Of a stretch of 64,000 nucleotides of DNA, positions 23,893 through 33,493 are shown one piece after another (position 1 is the stretch's first letter; the number at the start of each line of letters is the position of its first letter). This stretch comes from Lachnospiraceae bacterium NK4A144. GTDB taxonomy: Bacteria > Bacillota > Clostridia > Lachnospirales > Lachnospiraceae. The stretch covers positions 1-64,000 of the forward strand of contig AUJT01000005.1 of NCBI GenBank assembly GCA_000424365.1. Direction: 5' to 3'. The position numbers and the translations under genes are program-made. Below the pieces are notes generated by a model. It had not been told where the DNA came from and did no database searches. It saw nothing but the letters and a program-made list of their open reading frames with translations.

Positions 23893-26148
23893 TCATACTT
23901 TCTTCAGCTTTGCAAACCCGGCGAACATCTTGCGAACCCCCACTTTATCGAAATTCACCGTTACTTCGTAGTCTCTGGCGCCCTGTACAATTTCCTGTAC
24001 AGTACCTTCACCAAACTTAAAGTGTCTCACACGGTCACCTTCATTGTAGTCAGGTTTCGTTCCACCAATGTCTTTTCCGAGCTTTATCTTCTGAAAGCCC
24101 TTTGAAAAAGCCTGCGGCTTTTCGTTAAACGCAGCTTTAGCGATCTGCCTCGAGGTCGGCTCCATATACTCTGTGCGTTCCGTCTTTTTCGGATGGATGT
24201 TCATATCCAGGAGTTCTGTCGGAATCTCTTTCATAAAGCGTGACGCAGCTGCATATCTGGTCTCACCATTTGTCATTCTCTGACGGGCACAGCTTATGGT
24301 CAGATTCTTTCTGGCTCTTGTGATCGCCACATAGCAAAGTCTTCGCTCTTCTTCCATTGCCATATGATCCTCACTGCTGATCGCACCGTAACCGGGGAAA
24401 AGACCTTCCTCCATACCCGCGATATACACATTCGGAAACTCAAGACCCTTTGCATTATGCATTGTCATTACAAGTACACGGTCTTTTGTCTCCCCATCTC
24501 CGGTCTTGTCGAGATTATTTCCCTCAAGTCCATTCTGACGCATAAAATCTATGAGATCAGGCTCATCCGTATCCTCTTCATAGGAATCCAGTGACTCCTT
24601 AAGTTTATTGATATAATCAATAAATTCTAAATATTTATCGGTCGTATCTGCCTCACCCATGAGATATTCGTTGTAGCCAGTATCCTTTATTATCCTGTCA
24701 AGGATCTCAGAAAACTTCGCATCCTTCATGTCCTCACGTATATCGAGGATCATCTGATGGAATGAAAGGAGTCCCGTCTTTGCCTTTGCGGATACACCGG
24801 GAATACTGTCTGCCTTTGCACAGGCTTCCAAAAATGATAGTCCGTTTTCTTCTGCATAAACACGAGCCTTTTCTACGCTGGCTGCGCCGATGCCGCGCTT
24901 AGGGAGGTTGATGATACGAAGAGTTCTCATATCATTTGCGCCACCTGCTACAGTCAGCAGGTAACTGGTCAGATCCTTTATGACCTTTGTATCCCAGAAA
25001 CGAAGTCCCTTTACCACATCATAGTCTATACGGCGAACACGGAAAGCATCCTCAAGTTCCTTACTCTGGACATTTGTACGGATAAGCACCGCGCAGTCTC
25101 CATAGGTACATTCTCCCTTTTCAACTTTCTTTCTGATGTCCTCGGCAATAAAAACTGCTTCTCCACCTGCCGTATCAAGCTGACGGAAGCGAATCAGGCT
25201 GCCCGGTTCTTCATTGGTACGGAGAACTTTCTGTTTTCTCTCTCTGTTATTTGAGATAACCTCATTTGCCGCTGCCAGTATATTTCCTGTAGAACGGTAA
25301 TTCTGCTCGAGTTTTACGACCTTTGCATCAGGGAAATTCTTCTCAAAATCAAGGATATTATAGATATTTGCTCCGCGGAATCTGTAGATAGACTGGTCAT
25401 CATCACCTACAACACAGAGATTTCTGTACTTTGATGCAAGAAGACGCACCAGCTCAAACTGAGCAGTATTTGTATCCTGATACTCGTCAACCATTATGTA
25501 CTTAAATTTTTCCTGATAATGATCGAGAACCTCCGGAAAATTCTTAAAGAGGCGAACCGTGTTCATGATCAGATCGTCAAAATCCATAGAACCATTTGCA
25601 CGAAGCGCATCCTGATAAGCGTGATATATCTCCATTATCTTTAAGAGCGACATATCTCCCTTATGTGCTTCTGCAAATTCATTTGGTCCCATCAGCTCAT
25701 CCTTTGCGGAAGATATGATCCTTGCCACCTTTTTTTCCGGGAAATATTTGGGATCTACCGAAAGTTTTTTATACACATCACGCATCAAAGTCTTTTGATC
25801 TGACGCATCGGCAATCTCAAAATTCTTCGGATATCCGAGCTTCTCTGCGTGAGCAAAAAGTATCTTTAAGCAGGTGGAATGAAATGTCGATACCCACATA
25901 TCACGAGCATCCTCAGGAACCATCTCTCTTATCCTGTCGCGCATTTCCTTTGCTGCCTTGTTTGTAAAGGTCAGAGCAAGGATATTCCATGGTCTTACCT
26001 GCATCTCATCTAATAGATAAGCCATGCGATATACTATGGTCCTTGTCTTACCCGATCCGGCACCGGCAAGTATCAAAACCGGACCGTCAGTCTGGCGTAC
26101 CGCCTCTGCCTGTTCTTTATTTAATTCTTTCTCAAGATCTATGGCCAT
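23893..26148 (-). CDS. pcrA: ATP-dependent DNA helicase PcrA (UvrD/Rep family)
   Basis: The 751-residue superfamily 1A helicase has the Q motif LNKEQAEAV, Walker A LILAGAGSGKTRT, TFTNKAAKEM, VDEYQDTN, GDDDQSIYRFRGA, QNYRST, and VTRARKNL-type motif VI (AITRARKNL). It ends with a Tudor-like RNA-polymerase-interaction domain (GDRVRHFKFGEGTVQEI). It unwinds DNA in repair and clears replication-transcription conflicts. The ATG at 26148 has GAGGAG upstream; an ATG 12 codons earlier does not. Full length for the family. Confidence 0.95.
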   Translation of the reverse strand: MAIDLEKELNKEQAEAVRQTDGPVLILAGAGSGKTRTIVYRMAYLLDEMQVRPWNILALTFTNKAAKEMRDRIREMVPEDARDMWVSTFHSTCLKILFAHAEKLGYPKNFEIADASDQKTLMRDVYKKLSVDPKYFPEKKVARIISSAKDELMGPNEFAEAHKGDMSLLKIMEIYHAYQDALRANGSMDFDDLIMNTVRLFKNFPEVLDHYQEKFKYIMVDEYQDTNTAQFELVRLLASKYRNLCVVGDDDQSIYRFRGANIYNILDFEKNFPDAKVVKLEQNYRSTGNILAAANEVISNNRERKQKVLRTNEEPGSLIRFRQLDTAGGEAVFIAEDIRKKVEKGECTYGDCAVLIRTNVQSKELEDAFRVRRIDYDVVKGLRFWDTKVIKDLTSYLLTVAGGANDMRTLRIINLPKRGIGAASVEKARVYAEENGLSFLEACAKADSIPGVSAKAKTGLLSFHQMILDIREDMKDAKFSEILDRIIKDTGYNEYLMGEADTTDKYLEFIDYINKLKESLDSYEEDTDEPDLIDFMRQNGLEGNNLDKTGDGETKDRVLVMTMHNAKGLEFPNVYIAGMEEGLFPGYGAISSEDHMAMEEERRLCYVAITRARKNLTISCARQRMTNGETRYAAASRFMKEIPTELLDMNIHPKKTERTEYMEPTSRQIAKAAFNEKPQAFSKGFQKIKLGKDIGGTKPDYNEGDRVRHFKFGEGTVQEIVQGARDYEVTVNFDKVGVRKMFAGFAKLKKV

Positions 26149-26337
26149 TAAAATTAGCTCCTCTACAACATTTGTACCTGTCATTATACGATGTAAAGGG
26201 CAAAAATACTACTGTACACAGGTATAAATGCAGGCGGTATGGACAAGTGGTTTTAAAAACCGTATAATCTATTGCAAATGATCAATTACTGTAACCGGGA
26301 ATTATCCCAAATAAAGTTTTTATAAAAATGGTGAAAA

Positions 26338-26976
26338 ATGACACTCGACTCTGAAAATCTGCTTGAAAGTATTCTATCCAGTCTTGACCGGGTTGATTAT
26401 ATCGACCTTGAAGATATCCCAAATATAGATCTCTACATGGATCAGGTGACAACTCTCATGGAAGCTCGCCTGTCACACAGCAAGAGATATCCGGAAGACA
26501 AGATTCTCACAAAAACGATGATAAACAATTACGCAAAAAACGATCTCCTTCCGCCTCCTGTAAGAAAGAAATACAGCAGACGGCATGTGCTTATGCTGAT
26601 ATTCATTTATTACTTCAAAAATATCCTCACTATAAATGATATAAAAAAGCTCATGTCACCTCTCGCCGAAGATTACTTCGATAAGGAAAGCGGCATAAAA
26701 CTTGAAGATATCTATAGCGAGATCGCTAAATTCATAACCTCTGAAACTGATGAGATCAAAGATTTTGTTACAAGCAAGTTTAAGGCTTCCGAAGATGCCG
26801 CACGTCTTGCCGAAGAAGACGGTGGAGATGAAGAAAACCAGCAGTTTTTACAGTACTTTACTCTTATCTGCGCTCTGAGCTTTGATGCATATGTTAAGCG
26901 CCTCATGATAGAAAAGATCATAGATCTGATGCCGGAACCTGTTCCGAGAAAAAAGAGAAAAAAAGATCGTGATTAA
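26338..26976 (+). CDS. DUF1836 domain-containing protein
   Basis: The 212-residue protein contains the DUF1836 core (KILTKTMINNYAKNDLLPPPVRKKYSRRHVLMLIFIYYFKNILTINDIKKLM), which resembles a MerR-like helix-turn-helix, followed by acidic helices and a basic C-terminus (RKKRKKDRD). DUF1836 proteins are widespread in Clostridia and probably bind DNA; no target is known. It is divergent from pcrA and monocistronic. The ribosome site is weak (GGTGAAA). Confidence 0.85.
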   Translation: MTLDSENLLESILSSLDRVDYIDLEDIPNIDLYMDQVTTLMEARLSHSKRYPEDKILTKTMINNYAKNDLLPPPVRKKYSRRHVLMLIFIYYFKNILTINDIKKLMSPLAEDYFDKESGIKLEDIYSEIAKFITSETDEIKDFVTSKFKASEDAARLAEEDGGDEENQQFLQYFTLICALSFDAYVKRLMIEKIIDLMPEPVPRKKRKKDRD

Positions 26977-26994
26977 AAATATTCACATAAAGAG

Positions 26995-27032
26995 ATCGCC
27001 CGTCATTCAAACTTGAATAACGGGCGATTTTC
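26995..27032. terminator. Bidirectional terminator between DUF1836 gene and yerC
   Basis: ATCGCCCGT-C-ATTCAA (26995-27010) pairs with TTGAAT-A-ACGGGCGAT (27013-27028), followed by TTTTCTTA. It serves the converging genes on both sides. Confidence 0.85.
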
Positions 27033-27042
27033 TTATCATTTT

Positions 27043-27330
27043 TTACTTTCCGATTCTTCCGAAAACCATTTCATAACCATCGTTTCCATAGTTAAGAGAA
27101 CGATTTACACGGCTGATCGTCGCTGTAGAAGCTCCTGTCTTCTGTGCGATCTCAAGATAGGTTTTTTTCTCGCGAAGCATTCCTGCTACCTCAAAACGCT
27201 GAGAAAGCGAAAGGATCTCATTGATCGTTGCCAGATCCTCAAAAAATGTGTAACACTCATCTCTATCTTTCAAACTTAAAATCGCATCAAACAGCGTATC
27301 AACTGCTTCTGTATGAAGTTTTTTGTTCAA
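27043..27330 (-). CDS. YerC/YecD family TrpR-related regulator
   Basis: The 95-residue helical protein belongs to the TrpR superfamily: LSLSQRFEVAGMLREKKTYLEIAQKTGASTATISRVNRSL contains the TrpR-type helix-turn-helix. These are small dimeric DNA-binding proteins of unknown effector in Firmicutes. The start codon is TTG (27330), supported by GGAGG eight bases upstream; the nearby ATG is out of frame with a quick stop. It stands alone, converging on the DUF1836 gene. Confidence 0.88.
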   Translation of the reverse strand: MNKKLHTEAVDTLFDAILSLKDRDECYTFFEDLATINEILSLSQRFEVAGMLREKKTYLEIAQKTGASTATISRVNRSLNYGNDGYEMVFGRIGK

Positions 27331-27504
27331 TATACCATTCCTCCATTTCGTACCCCTGGTTAAAAGCCAACCCCGACTGTTTAATGTTCCGTAACGTACT
27401 TCGAGCGGTTATCCGCCCTTTTCATTACTATACTACATTAAAGTGTCACAGTAAAGAAGTCGAAATACCTTTTTTGCACTTATTTCTTAACGTTTTTTAC
27501 GATT

Positions 27505-28881
27505 TTACGCCTTGATAAATGCCTTGTATGCCTTATATCCTTCATAAACGTCTGACTTACTTGTAACTTCCCACGGTGCATGCATGGAAAGTACAGCCAT
27601 TCCGCAGTCAACAACATCCATGCCATAGAGAGACATGATATAAGCGATCGTTCCGCCGCCGCCTGCATCTACCTTTCCAAGCTCGGCTGTCTGATATGCT
27701 ATATCATCCTTTTCCATTACAGAACGAACAAATGCGAAGTACTCTGCATTTGCATCATTTGATCCGGACTTTCCTCTTGCACCGGTATATTTGTTGAATA
27801 CGATTCCTTTTCCAAAGAATGCAGCGTTTTTCTTATCAAACTGTGAAGCATAGAGCGGATCAAATGCAGCACTTACATCACTTGAGAGCATTCTGGAATT
27901 TGCAAGAGTTCTGCGAAGAGCAAGCGGGTTTGTGTTGCCCATGCAGACAATGAGCTCAGCCAGAGCGTTTTCAAAGAATCTGGACTGCATACCTGTTGCG
28001 CCAACGCTTCCGATCTCTTCCTTATCAACAAGAAGACATACTGATGTGCGCTTAACACTCTCAACATCCAGAAATGCCTTGAGTGATGTGTATGCACAAA
28101 CTCTGTCATCCTGACCATATGCCATGATCATTGAACGGTCAAAACCTGCTTCTCTTGCTTTTCCTGCCGGAACGATCTCGAGCTCAGCTGACTCAAAATC
28201 ACGTTCTTCAATGTCATACTTATCCTTAAGGAGCTTCAGCACACCTTCTTTAACAGCTTCTTTTTCCTTACCCTTTAACGGTTCGCTTCCTATAAGCAGA
28301 TCGAGATTTTCGCCTTCTACTACCTTTGCACCCTTTTTATCAAGCTGATCAGATGCAAGATGGATCAGAAGATCCGTAACACAGAATACCGGATCGTCCT
28401 CATCCTCTCCAATACATACTTCGGCAGTTGTTCCGTCTGTCTTTACGATCACACCATGGATTGCAAGAGGAATAGTTACCCACTGATACTTCTTGATGCC
28501 GCCATAATAATGTGTATCAAGATATGCCAGTTCTGAATCCTCATAAAGCGGGTTCTGCTTTACATCAAGTCTCGGAGAATCGATGTGTGCACCAAGGATG
28601 TTCAGACCATCCTCAATATTGTCCTCACCGATATTGAAAAGTGCGATAGTCTTTCCCATGCACTCTGCATATACCTTGTCTCCTGCCTTAAGCTTATCGC
28701 CCTTCTTAATAACCTGCTTTAAGTCACGATAGCCTGCCTTTTCTGCAGCTTCTACCGCATAGTCAGTACATTCTCTTTCTGTTTTGCCGAGATCAAGAAA
28801 TTCACGATAACCCTTTGCGATCTTCTCAAGTTCCTTCTTCTGGGCTGCTGTGTAGCTCAGCCATGTATTTTTCTGTTCCAT
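27505..28881 (-). CDS. M18-family aminopeptidase
   Basis: The 458-residue enzyme has the M18 metal-binding motifs: GAHIDSPRLDVKQNPLYED, then LLVDKEEIGSVGATGMQS (catalytic Glu-Glu), and the C-terminal GGGGTIAYIMSLYGMDVVDCGMAVLSMHAPWEV with the last histidine ligand. It removes N-terminal residues from peptides in the cytosol as a tetrahedral dodecamer. The start at 28881 is chosen because GGAGG lies six bases upstream, although an ATG four codons earlier exists. Monocistronic. Confidence 0.93.
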   Translation of the reverse strand: MEQKNTWLSYTAAQKKELEKIAKGYREFLDLGKTERECTDYAVEAAEKAGYRDLKQVIKKGDKLKAGDKVYAECMGKTIALFNIGEDNIEDGLNILGAHIDSPRLDVKQNPLYEDSELAYLDTHYYGGIKKYQWVTIPLAIHGVIVKTDGTTAEVCIGEDEDDPVFCVTDLLIHLASDQLDKKGAKVVEGENLDLLIGSEPLKGKEKEAVKEGVLKLLKDKYDIEERDFESAELEIVPAGKAREAGFDRSMIMAYGQDDRVCAYTSLKAFLDVESVKRTSVCLLVDKEEIGSVGATGMQSRFFENALAELIVCMGNTNPLALRRTLANSRMLSSDVSAAFDPLYASQFDKKNAAFFGKGIVFNKYTGARGKSGSNDANAEYFAFVRSVMEKDDIAYQTAELGKVDAGGGGTIAYIMSLYGMDVVDCGMAVLSMHAPWEVTSKSDVYEGYKAYKAFIKA

Positions 28882-28923
28882 TTTTGCCTCCATAAATTTA
28901 TAGGTTCAAAAAAATATTCCTCG

Positions 28924-29640
28924 TCATCCGTCAATTTTCATGATGGTAGACGGATCGATGGATTTATCCTGATACGTTACCTTATATACAAATGTAGGAC
29001 TGCCTGCGGTGCATGAAAAAAGCGTCGTGCCTCTAAGCACCGATGTTCCCTTGGAAACAAGTGGTTCTGTCGGGTATCCGTAGTAAGAAATATAATCATT
29101 TCCATGATCTACAGCTACCAGATATCCATAGTCAGAATCAGCCCGTACGATAGTGACCGTGCCGTTACCTGATGCAACGATCTTTGTTCCGTCGCCTACA
29201 CTAAAAGATACATTTTCTTTATCGGAAGAATATTCCGATGGTGTAGAGATCTGTCCCGAGATTGGCAGTCCTGATGGTATGTAATTCAATGCTTCAGCCG
29301 AATCTGACTGCTGCTCCACATACTTTTTGGTATCAAGCTGTGAATTTGCTGCCGCAAGCTTCTGCTGAAGATCTTCGTTTTCTGCCTGAAGAATAATATT
29401 TCCGCTGATAACATTTTCCAGCTGGGCACTCAAAGCCAATATCTGATTTCTTTCGTCCGATACCTCTCCCGCCACATATATCATATATGACATGGCAAGA
29501 ATAAGTGCCGCAAAAAAAAGCACGGCAGCAGCTGTCAGAAAATCCCTTGAGGTTCTGAACTCCCGGACATTTCCGGATCCCTCAGGAATAACCAGCACAG
29601 TGAGCCGTCTTAATTTCTTCTTATTATTCGGTTCCCTCAT
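28924..29640 (-). CDS. M23/LytM-like membrane protein, probably non-catalytic
   Basis: The 238-residue protein has a basic N-terminus, one membrane helix (about residues 35-57), a coiled coil (about 60-105) and a C-terminal LytM/M23 fold (VGDGTKIVASGNGTVTIVRADSDYGYLVAVDHGNDYISYYGY). The motif that carries the second zinc histidines (HLHFE in active enzymes) reads FVYKV here, and the first HxxxD is also absent. Hydrolysis is therefore unlikely. The architecture resembles EnvC- or SpoIIQ-type regulators that bind or activate amidases. The start at 29640 has GGGAGG upstream; a GTG at 29703 would extend it. It lies about 40 bp upstream of the aminopeptidase gene on the same strand. Confidence 0.8.
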   Translation of the reverse strand: MREPNNKKKLRRLTVLVIPEGSGNVREFRTSRDFLTAAAVLFFAALILAMSYMIYVAGEVSDERNQILALSAQLENVISGNIILQAENEDLQQKLAAANSQLDTKKYVEQQSDSAEALNYIPSGLPISGQISTPSEYSSDKENVSFSVGDGTKIVASGNGTVTIVRADSDYGYLVAVDHGNDYISYYGYPTEPLVSKGTSVLRGTTLFSCTAGSPTFVYKVTYQDKSIDPSTIMKIDG

Positions 29641-29812
29641 GTTGTAAAAAGCCCTCCCCCGATGGCTATTTATTTTTTTCGGATTCCAGGCAAAATTATG
29701 CACAGGACACAGTAATCCATCTTTGTTACTGCACTATATCACAGAATGAAATTATAATCAACTTCCTGCCCTAATAATCGGCATTTTTCCTAGGGCGTTT
29801 CATTTTTTTGCA

Positions 29813-29841
29813 TTGAACTCTATGCATAAATGTGGTAATAT
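29813..29841 (+). promoter_or_regulatory. Promoter of the cold shock gene
   Basis: TTGAAC (29813-29818), 17 bases, TAATAT (29836-29841), about 60 bases before the start codon. The resulting leader is about 55 nt, shorter than the long thermo-sensing leader of E. coli cspA. Confidence 0.75.
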
Positions 29842-29902
29842 ACACGTATGTTGTGCTAGTCATAACATATAACTATTTTTTATTTTTCTTGGAGGTATCA
29901 AA

Positions 29903-30100
29903 ATGAAAGGTACAGTTAAGTGGTTCAACAACCAGAAGGGTTATGGTTTCATCTCTGATGAGCAGGGTAACGATGTATTCGTACACTACTCAGGACTGAA
30001 CATGGAAGGTTTCAAGTCTCTTGATGAAGGCCAGAAGGTTGAGTTCGACGTTGTTAACGGCGAAAAGGGACCGCAGGCAGTAAACGTAAACAAGCTGTAA
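29903..30100 (+). CDS. Cold shock protein, CspA family
   Basis: The 65-residue single cold-shock domain carries both RNA-binding motifs (KGYGFI and VFVHYS, the RNP1/RNP2 equivalents). It binds single-stranded RNA or DNA and melts secondary structure. CTTGGAGG precedes the ATG. The gene is followed by about 160 bases of structured non-coding DNA before a strong terminator. Codon use looks highly expressed (AAG, GGT, GTT rich). Confidence 0.95.
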   Translation: MKGTVKWFNNQKGYGFISDEQGNDVFVHYSGLNMEGFKSLDEGQKVEFDVVNGEKGPQAVNVNKL

Positions 30101-30262
30101 TTTTCCAAAATCCAGAATACAAGATTGTGCCTTAGATAATATAACACACATCATTGATGTCGGGGGTCATCATGACGGTTCGTATTAACCGGGGGTAATG
30201 ATTCAGATTTCAAAGAAGTTTTATTGTATAAGAAAACAGAATTGTGAACTGAGATTGAAGGG
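30101..30262 (+). other. Structured 3' region of the cold shock transcript
   Basis: Between the csp stop and its terminator lie about 160 bases with no ORF but several small inverted repeats: ACATCAttGATGT near 30146, GTCATcATGAC near 30167, GGTTcgtattAACC near 30177, and two GGGGGT runs. It could be a structured trailer or a small RNA sharing the terminator. I match it to no known RNA family. Confidence 0.35.
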
Positions 30263-30313
30263 GGCATCTGCACCAGCGATATTTTTAATATCGTATGGTG
30301 CAGATGCCTTTTT
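30263..30313 (+). terminator. Strong terminator of the cold shock transcript
   Basis: GGCATCTGCACCA (30263-30275) pairs perfectly with TGGTGCAGATGCC (30296-30308), with an inner GATATT/AATATC stem, followed by five T residues. Confidence 0.9.
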
Positions 30314-30760
30314 CTGATGTTTTTTAATTCTCTCTTCTCCCTTCCAGTTCAAAGCATGTCACAACCGAACAAAAAAAAATACTTTTATTCCTTATATCAT
30401 CATATTTATAGCAGTATTTCGATGATCTAAATAACATACTTCCAATCACCTTTTCTAAAATACAACTTATAACTTGTACCCTTTCTTTTCTTATTGTCCG
30501 TTGCATTTTTCATTTCTTCATTAGACCAATATAAATATTGCACAACCATTCTCTATATTCATTTTACACATTCAACATATTTCCCTGTTATGTATTTAGT
30601 TTTATATTACAAGCTGTTATAATTAATCATATTCAATACAACTTTATGCTTTTTATCGTTTTCGCAACTTGTATAATTGAATCAAAAAAGATACATTATT
30701 AATATCAGAGTTGTATTTTCCATCACAGCTTCTGAGCTACACAAAACAGGAAATAAAACT
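30314..30760. other. AT-rich intergenic region upstream of araR-like gene
   Basis: About 450 bp with very high AT content and no convincing gene. A minus-strand 60-codon ORF (30324-30506) lacks a ribosome site and looks random. The region must hold the araR-like promoter; the clearest element is the ribosome site CAGGAAATAAAACT before 30761. Confidence 0.5.
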
Positions 30761-31879
30761 ATGTCAAACGAAAAAACTTTAATGAACGAAAGTCTGAAGT
30801 ACGTAAAGCTGTATAACTGGGCACGAACTCTTATCTTGAGCGGTGTCATGAAAAATGGCGACAAGCTCCCCAGTGAACACATGCTTCAAAAGAAATTTGG
30901 TTATTCCCGTCAGACTGTTCGTACGGCACTTGATGTACTTGAACACGAAGGACTTATAAGCCGTGTCAGAGGAAGTGGTACTTTTGTTTCCTATGAAACC
31001 GGCATAAGCAAAAGCGGACGTCAGCACATAGGACTTATCATGAGCTACTTTGCTGACTACATGTTCCCTCAGGTCTATGAAGGTATCGAATCTGTCATGC
31101 ACGACCGCGGGATTGAGATCGATGTTACCGTCACACGTAATAATCTAAACGACGAAGCCGTTTATCTCGAACGTTTCCTTAATTCAAACGTGTGCGGACT
31201 GATCGTTGAAGGTACCCGCTCAACCTTCCCGAACCCTAATATCAGATATTATAAGGAACTTCTTAACAGAGGCATTCCTATAATATTTATTCATAACCAC
31301 TACAGCAATCTGGAATGCAGCAGCGTGGAAATGGCAGATGCAAGATGCAGTTACGAGCTCACTGAGCAGCTCATAGAAAACGGTCACGAAAGGATCGGCG
31401 GAATATTTAAGTATGACGATCTGCAGGGCATCGAGCGTTATCGCGGTTTTATGGAATGTATGTCCGACCACAATCTGCCCATAAATGATGAATGTATAAA
31501 GTGGTATTCGACAAAGGATCTGGACTTTCAGTTCAGTAAAAAGAGCCTCTCGCACTTCTTAAAACAGATAAGTGAGTGCACAGCTCTCATGACTTACAAT
31601 GACGAGATTGCCGAGACATTTATCGAATTTGCAGAGACACGGGATATGCACATTCCGGACGATCTGTCTATCGTTTCATTCGACAGCGCCGCATTTACCG
31701 ATAACGACAATAACGACCTGCATCTGACAAGTGCAGTTCATCCCAAATATGAATTAGGCCGAAGAGCTGCCAGAAATCTGCTTCGGATGATAGAAAATCC
31801 TCAAAGCAGCAGAGACAATTCTTCTTATCGTTTCCCGGTTTCGATAAGTAACGGCAACTCTATCCGGGATATCCGATAA
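30761..31879 (+). CDS. araR: AraR-type repressor (GntR helix-turn-helix with LacI-type sugar domain)
   Basis: The 372-residue protein has an N-terminal GntR winged helix (ARTLILSGVMKNGDKLPSEHMLQKKFGYSRQTVRTALDVLEHEGLI) fused to a LacI/periplasmic-binding-type effector domain (IGLIMSYFADYMFPQVYEGIE to LHLTSAVHPKYELGRRAARNLL). This chimera is the arabinose repressor AraR of Firmicutes. The next gene, about 95 bp downstream on the same strand, is L-arabinose isomerase, which supports the symbol. The ATG at 30761 is chosen over an upstream TTG frame extension. It should release DNA when L-arabinose binds. Confidence 0.88.
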   Translation: MSNEKTLMNESLKYVKLYNWARTLILSGVMKNGDKLPSEHMLQKKFGYSRQTVRTALDVLEHEGLISRVRGSGTFVSYETGISKSGRQHIGLIMSYFADYMFPQVYEGIESVMHDRGIEIDVTVTRNNLNDEAVYLERFLNSNVCGLIVEGTRSTFPNPNIRYYKELLNRGIPIIFIHNHYSNLECSSVEMADARCSYELTEQLIENGHERIGGIFKYDDLQGIERYRGFMECMSDHNLPINDECIKWYSTKDLDFQFSKKSLSHFLKQISECTALMTYNDEIAETFIEFAETRDMHIPDDLSIVSFDSAAFTDNDNNDLHLTSAVHPKYELGRRAARNLLRMIENPQSSRDNSSYRFPVSISNGNSIRDIR

Positions 31880-31975
31880 CCAACTTTGACCGGAGCAGGT
31901 GCACATTCCCTGTTCTGCGCTGCAAGACATATAGCAGCGTTAAATAGATATTAGCAATAAGAAAAGAGGAGAATC

Positions 31976-33421
31976 ATGAGCAAACTTTATTTTGTAGTAG
32001 GCAGCCAGGATCTTTACGGAGAGGAATGCCTCCGCCAGGTTGCAGCAGACAGCCAGAAAATGGTTGATTTCTTTAATAAGAAGCTCGGTGACACTGTTAC
32101 TTTTGAGCTCCTTCCCACAGTTGAGACATCTGAGATCTGTGTACAGGATATGCGCAAAGTCATGAACGATGACGACTGCGTAGGTGTAGTTACATGGATG
32201 CACACTTTCTCACCTGCAAAGATGTGGATCAAGGGTCTTCAGATCCTTCAGAAGCCGCTTCTTCACCTTCATACACAGGCTAATGAAAAGCTTCCGTATG
32301 ATGAGATCGATATGGACTTCATGAACCTTAATCAGGCTGCTCACGGTGACCGTGAATATGGTTACATTCTTGCAAGACTGAACAAGGCACACGAAGTTGT
32401 TGCAGGTTACTATGAGCATGAGGATGTTCTCGCAAAGATCCGTCAGTTCGCTCAGGTTGCAAAGGCTATTGACTACTCTCACAACATGCGCGTTGCTACA
32501 TTCGGTAATAACATGCGTGATGTTGCAGTTACAGACGGTAACCGTTTAAGCTGCGAGATCAAGTACGGCTGGGAGATCAAGTATTGGGGAATCGGCGAGA
32601 TCGCTGAGCTTGCCAAGACAGCTACTGATGCTGAAGTTGATGCAAAGGTTGCTGAGTACGAAAGCAAGTACACAATGGCTACTGACAACGTAGAGGCTGT
32701 TCGTGAGCAGGCAAGATACGAGGTTGCTTTCGAGAAGTTCCTTGCTGCAAATAAGTGCCACGCATTTACAGATACTTTCCAGGATCTCCACAACATGAGC
32801 CAGCTTCCGGGTATCGCAGTTCAGAATATCATGGCTAAGGGTGTTGGTTTCGGTCCTGAGGGAGATTACAAGATCTCTGCTTTCTCTGCTATCCTTATGA
32901 AGATGGCTGAGGGTCGTGACGGTGCTACAGGCTTTATCGAGGACTACACATATGACCTCACAGCAGGTCAGGAGCTTGAGCTTGCAAGCCACATGCTCGA
33001 GGTTCCGGCTTCATTCGCTGCTACAAAGCCGAAGATCGAGGTTCATCCTCTTGGAATCGGCGGCAAGGCTGATCCTGCACGTTTGGTATTTGACAGCGTT
33101 ACAGGCGATGGTATCCAGGTTACCCTTATCGATATGGGCGACCACTTCCGTATCATCTGCGCAGACATTGAGCTCGTTCCTGTTCCGAAGCCGATGCCGA
33201 AGCTTCCTGTTGCTCAGATCATGTATCGTCATAAGCCGAATTTCCAGATTGGTACTGCTGCATGGTGCTATGCAGGCGGCGCTCATCACTCTGTTGTTTC
33301 TACATGCCTGACTCGTGATGATATCGCTATGTTTGCACGTCTTACAGGCACAGAGCTTATCACTATCGGAGAGGATACTACCGAGGCTGATCTTCAGAAG
33401 TTCTTTATGCCGAAGTTTTGA
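31976..33421 (+). CDS. araA: L-arabinose isomerase
   Basis: The 481-residue enzyme starts KLYFVVGSQDLYGEECL and contains WMHTFSPAKMWIKGL, the metal-binding glutamates in EGDYKISAFSA and GATGFIEDYTYDL, and a His in GAHHSVVST. It converts L-arabinose to L-ribulose. GAGGAG precedes the start. araB and araD are not in the window, so the pathway is split. Codon use is that of a highly expressed gene. Length is close to the usual 490-500. Confidence 0.96.
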   Translation: MSKLYFVVGSQDLYGEECLRQVAADSQKMVDFFNKKLGDTVTFELLPTVETSEICVQDMRKVMNDDDCVGVVTWMHTFSPAKMWIKGLQILQKPLLHLHTQANEKLPYDEIDMDFMNLNQAAHGDREYGYILARLNKAHEVVAGYYEHEDVLAKIRQFAQVAKAIDYSHNMRVATFGNNMRDVAVTDGNRLSCEIKYGWEIKYWGIGEIAELAKTATDAEVDAKVAEYESKYTMATDNVEAVREQARYEVAFEKFLAANKCHAFTDTFQDLHNMSQLPGIAVQNIMAKGVGFGPEGDYKISAFSAILMKMAEGRDGATGFIEDYTYDLTAGQELELASHMLEVPASFAATKPKIEVHPLGIGGKADPARLVFDSVTGDGIQVTLIDMGDHFRIICADIELVPVPKPMPKLPVAQIMYRHKPNFQIGTAAWCYAGGAHHSVVSTCLTRDDIAMFARLTGTELITIGEDTTEADLQKFFMPKF

Positions 33422-33451
33422 GTAACATCAGGTAACATTATATAAATTTAC

Positions 33452-33493
33452 AAAAAATCTCCCGTGAACATTAATTGTTCACGTGAGATTTTT
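33452..33493. terminator. Bidirectional terminator between araA and hisA-like gene
   Basis: AAAAATCTC-CC-GTGAAC pairs with GTTCAC-GT-GAGATTTTT around a 7-nt loop. It ends araA on the plus strand and the dap operon on the minus strand; the hisA-like stop codon touches its right edge. Confidence 0.88.

Noticed and set aside
30324-30506. 60-codon minus-strand ORF in the AT-rich region before araR
   Set aside because: No Shine-Dalgarno, composition typical of random AT-rich sequence, no neighbour to support it.
32210-33289. Several ORFs on the strand opposite araA
   Set aside because: Shadows of araA caused by its codon bias; no ribosome sites and no recognisable protein.
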